Source: Acidimicrobiales bacterium (GTDB lineage: Bacteria > Actinomycetota > Acidimicrobiia > Acidimicrobiales > JABEUL01). Taken from it: a stretch of 6,593 nt of DNA. Numbering within the stretch: the first letter of the stretch is position 1; each line of letters starts with the position of its first letter. Below are positions 5,623 to 6,593 of this stretch, one piece after another. The notes under the pieces were generated by a model, which was not told where the DNA came from, ran no database searches, and was given only the letters and a program-made list of their open reading frames with translations. The stretch covers positions 1-6,593 of the forward strand of contig JABEUL010000265.1 in the NCBI GenBank assembly GCA_013044465.1. Reading direction: 5' to 3'. The position numbers were made by a program, and so were the translations under genes.

Positions 5623-5636
5623 GCAAACCTGTTTGC
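5623..5636. repeat. palindrome GCAAAC-CT-GTTTGC, operator-like
   Basis: Perfect 6-bp arms around 2 bp, just upstream of the recognisable rhamnosidase relic in transcription direction. The half-site TGCAAAC resembles those of LacI-family sugar regulators, though those usually have a CG centre and no extra 2 bp. The 9-mer GCAAACCTG recurs at 5692-5700. The rest of 5616-5742 has no coding frame or other signal I can support. A leftover operator or chance are both possible. Confidence 0.25.
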
Positions 5637-5742
5637 CTCCGCATCTGGTAGAAACGCAGATCACACCCACGCCCAAACATGAATTAACCCAGCAAACCTG
5701 CATCAAAAAAGTTAGCACCTGAGTGAATTTGAATTAAAGATG

Positions 5743-6591
5743 TCAAATAACTTTAAGACCCTCTAAGTCTGGCTTTAGATTTACTATCTTGGCTCTTAGT
5801 TCGATCCGGTCCAAAACCTCTTGCACGGCCTTTGCTAATTCTACGCTGTGTGAACCATCTTGGGTAAATGCAATTAACGATGGACCAGCCCCTGACCAAC
5901 TTGCACTAAGGGCACCACTGGCTCTCATCGATTCCAATATTTCTTCGGACTTTGGAAAAAGTGCCGTCCTAAATGGCTCATGGACTAAATCTAAAAGCGG
6001 TTCATCGGAAAAGTTATCAATATCTGCCAATCCAGCGAGTAACAATGCGAGTCGTCCCAGTTGTTTAGAGACATCTCTTCTCGAATAAGTCTCAGGAAGT
6101 ACTTCCCTCGCACTTTTGGTTGATAGCTCAAGTTCTGGTATTACTACCAAAGTGTTTATTCTCGCGTCCAGAGGAAGCTTTTTAGCTATGACGTGACCAT
6201 CTTGAAAAGTAGCACCGACAAGTCCTCCGAAAAATGAAGCTGCTGCGTTTTCACCGTGCCCATCGAATTCGGCAGCAACTAAAAGCGGATCTGTCGCTCC
6301 AGCGCATGTAGCAACTGCTAACGCCAAAGCTGCAGAAGAACCAAGTCCCCTGGCGAGTGGGATCTTAGAGTCGATTATCACTTTATAATTTGTATTTCCA
6401 AGAACTTTATTGAGCACTTTAGCTGCTAAATGATCCTGGTCTCCAATAATTTTCTGTCCTTCACCAAGAGCTATTACTGAAAACTCGCTAGCAGGAAAAA
6501 TCTCAACGGTTAAGTAAAGCTGGAGTGCAACTGCAATTGCATCAAATCCAGGGCCTAAGTTTGCAGAAGATGCCGGAACTCTAACTTTCAT
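5743..6591 (-). CDS. thrB: homoserine kinase
   Basis: Cytoplasmic GHMP-family kinase that phosphorylates L-homoserine with ATP, the step before threonine synthase. At 282 residues it is slightly short for the family (about 300) but has all landmarks. N-terminal motif 1 is VPASSANLGPGFDAIAVAL (4-22). The ATP-binding motif 2 is PLARGLGSSAALALA (78-92). DGHGENAAASFFGG (110-123) stands where EGHPDN-x-A is usual, with Glu for Asp and Gly for Pro. Motif 3 is SASWSGAGPSLIAF (229-242). The ATG at 6591 overlaps a TGA in the frame TGATG at the window edge. This suggests coupling to an upstream gene, most likely thrC or hom, as in many actinobacterial hom-thrC-thrB clusters; that gene is outside the window. 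Nothing functional follows: the next 0.9 kb holds only relics. Confidence 0.96.
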   Translation of the reverse strand: MKVRVPASSANLGPGFDAIAVALQLYLTVEIFPASEFSVIALGEGQKIIGDQDHLAAKVLNKVLGNTNYKVIIDSKIPLARGLGSSAALALAVATCAGATDPLLVAAEFDGHGENAAASFFGGLVGATFQDGHVIAKKLPLDARINTLVVIPELELSTKSAREVLPETYSRRDVSKQLGRLALLLAGLADIDNFSDEPLLDLVHEPFRTALFPKSEEILESMRASGALSASWSGAGPSLIAFTQDGSHSVELAKAVQEVLDRIELRAKIVNLKPDLEGLKVI

Positions 6592-6593
6592 CA

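Noticed and set aside
5704..5735. Possible terminator after thrB (CAC-TCAG-GTG followed by CTAAC and six Ts)
   Set aside because: The stem is only 3 bp and is separated from the T-run, so too weak to call.

Overview
The window is a compact bacterial segment in which every recognisable gene lies on the minus strand. Transcription therefore runs from the right edge to the left. Several traits point to a low-GC member of the Actinomycetota: RecA has the actinobacterial look, its gene carries a GAAC-N4-GTTC LexA box (the Gram-positive/actinobacterial SOS type), and at least two genes appear to start leaderless at GTG directly behind a TAnnnT -10 box. By eye the GC content is in the forties. An Acidimicrobiia-like or freshwater/marine actinobacterial origin is my guess, not something the sequence proves.

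In transcription order, right to left: (1) thrB, homoserine kinase of threonine synthesis, complete, with its ATG overlapping a TGA at the window edge. (2) About 0.9 kb with no intact gene but two decayed ones. The first is the C-terminal part of a GH78-type alpha-L-rhamnosidase, broken by three in-frame stops and one frameshift. Directly behind it is the C-terminal (TOBE-like) part of an ABC-transporter ATPase, headless and frameshifted. (3) A polytopic membrane protein of COG4280 type with two Glu-Gly-x-Glu motifs, starting at TTG behind a strong Shine-Dalgarno inside the tail of the ABC relic. A 76-residue two-helix membrane protein overlaps it by ATGA. (4) An unrecognised 254-residue protein with three predicted C-terminal membrane helices, apparently leaderless. 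(5) galT, a short galactose-1-phosphate uridylyltransferase. (6) recA with an SOS box flanked by two candidate promoters, a strong ribosome binding site and a clear intrinsic terminator. (7) A GNAT acetyltransferase whose promoter is embedded in the recA terminator and whose real start is probably an internal GTG. The last 105 bases at the left edge hold no gene I can support.

The genes do not form one pathway. thrB, recA and galT are housekeeping or central metabolism. The most informative part is the 4799-5615 graveyard: with galT close by, it suggests a lineage that once degraded and imported plant or exopolysaccharide sugars and is losing that capacity. I saw no tRNA or rRNA, CRISPR array, insertion sequence or phage gene.
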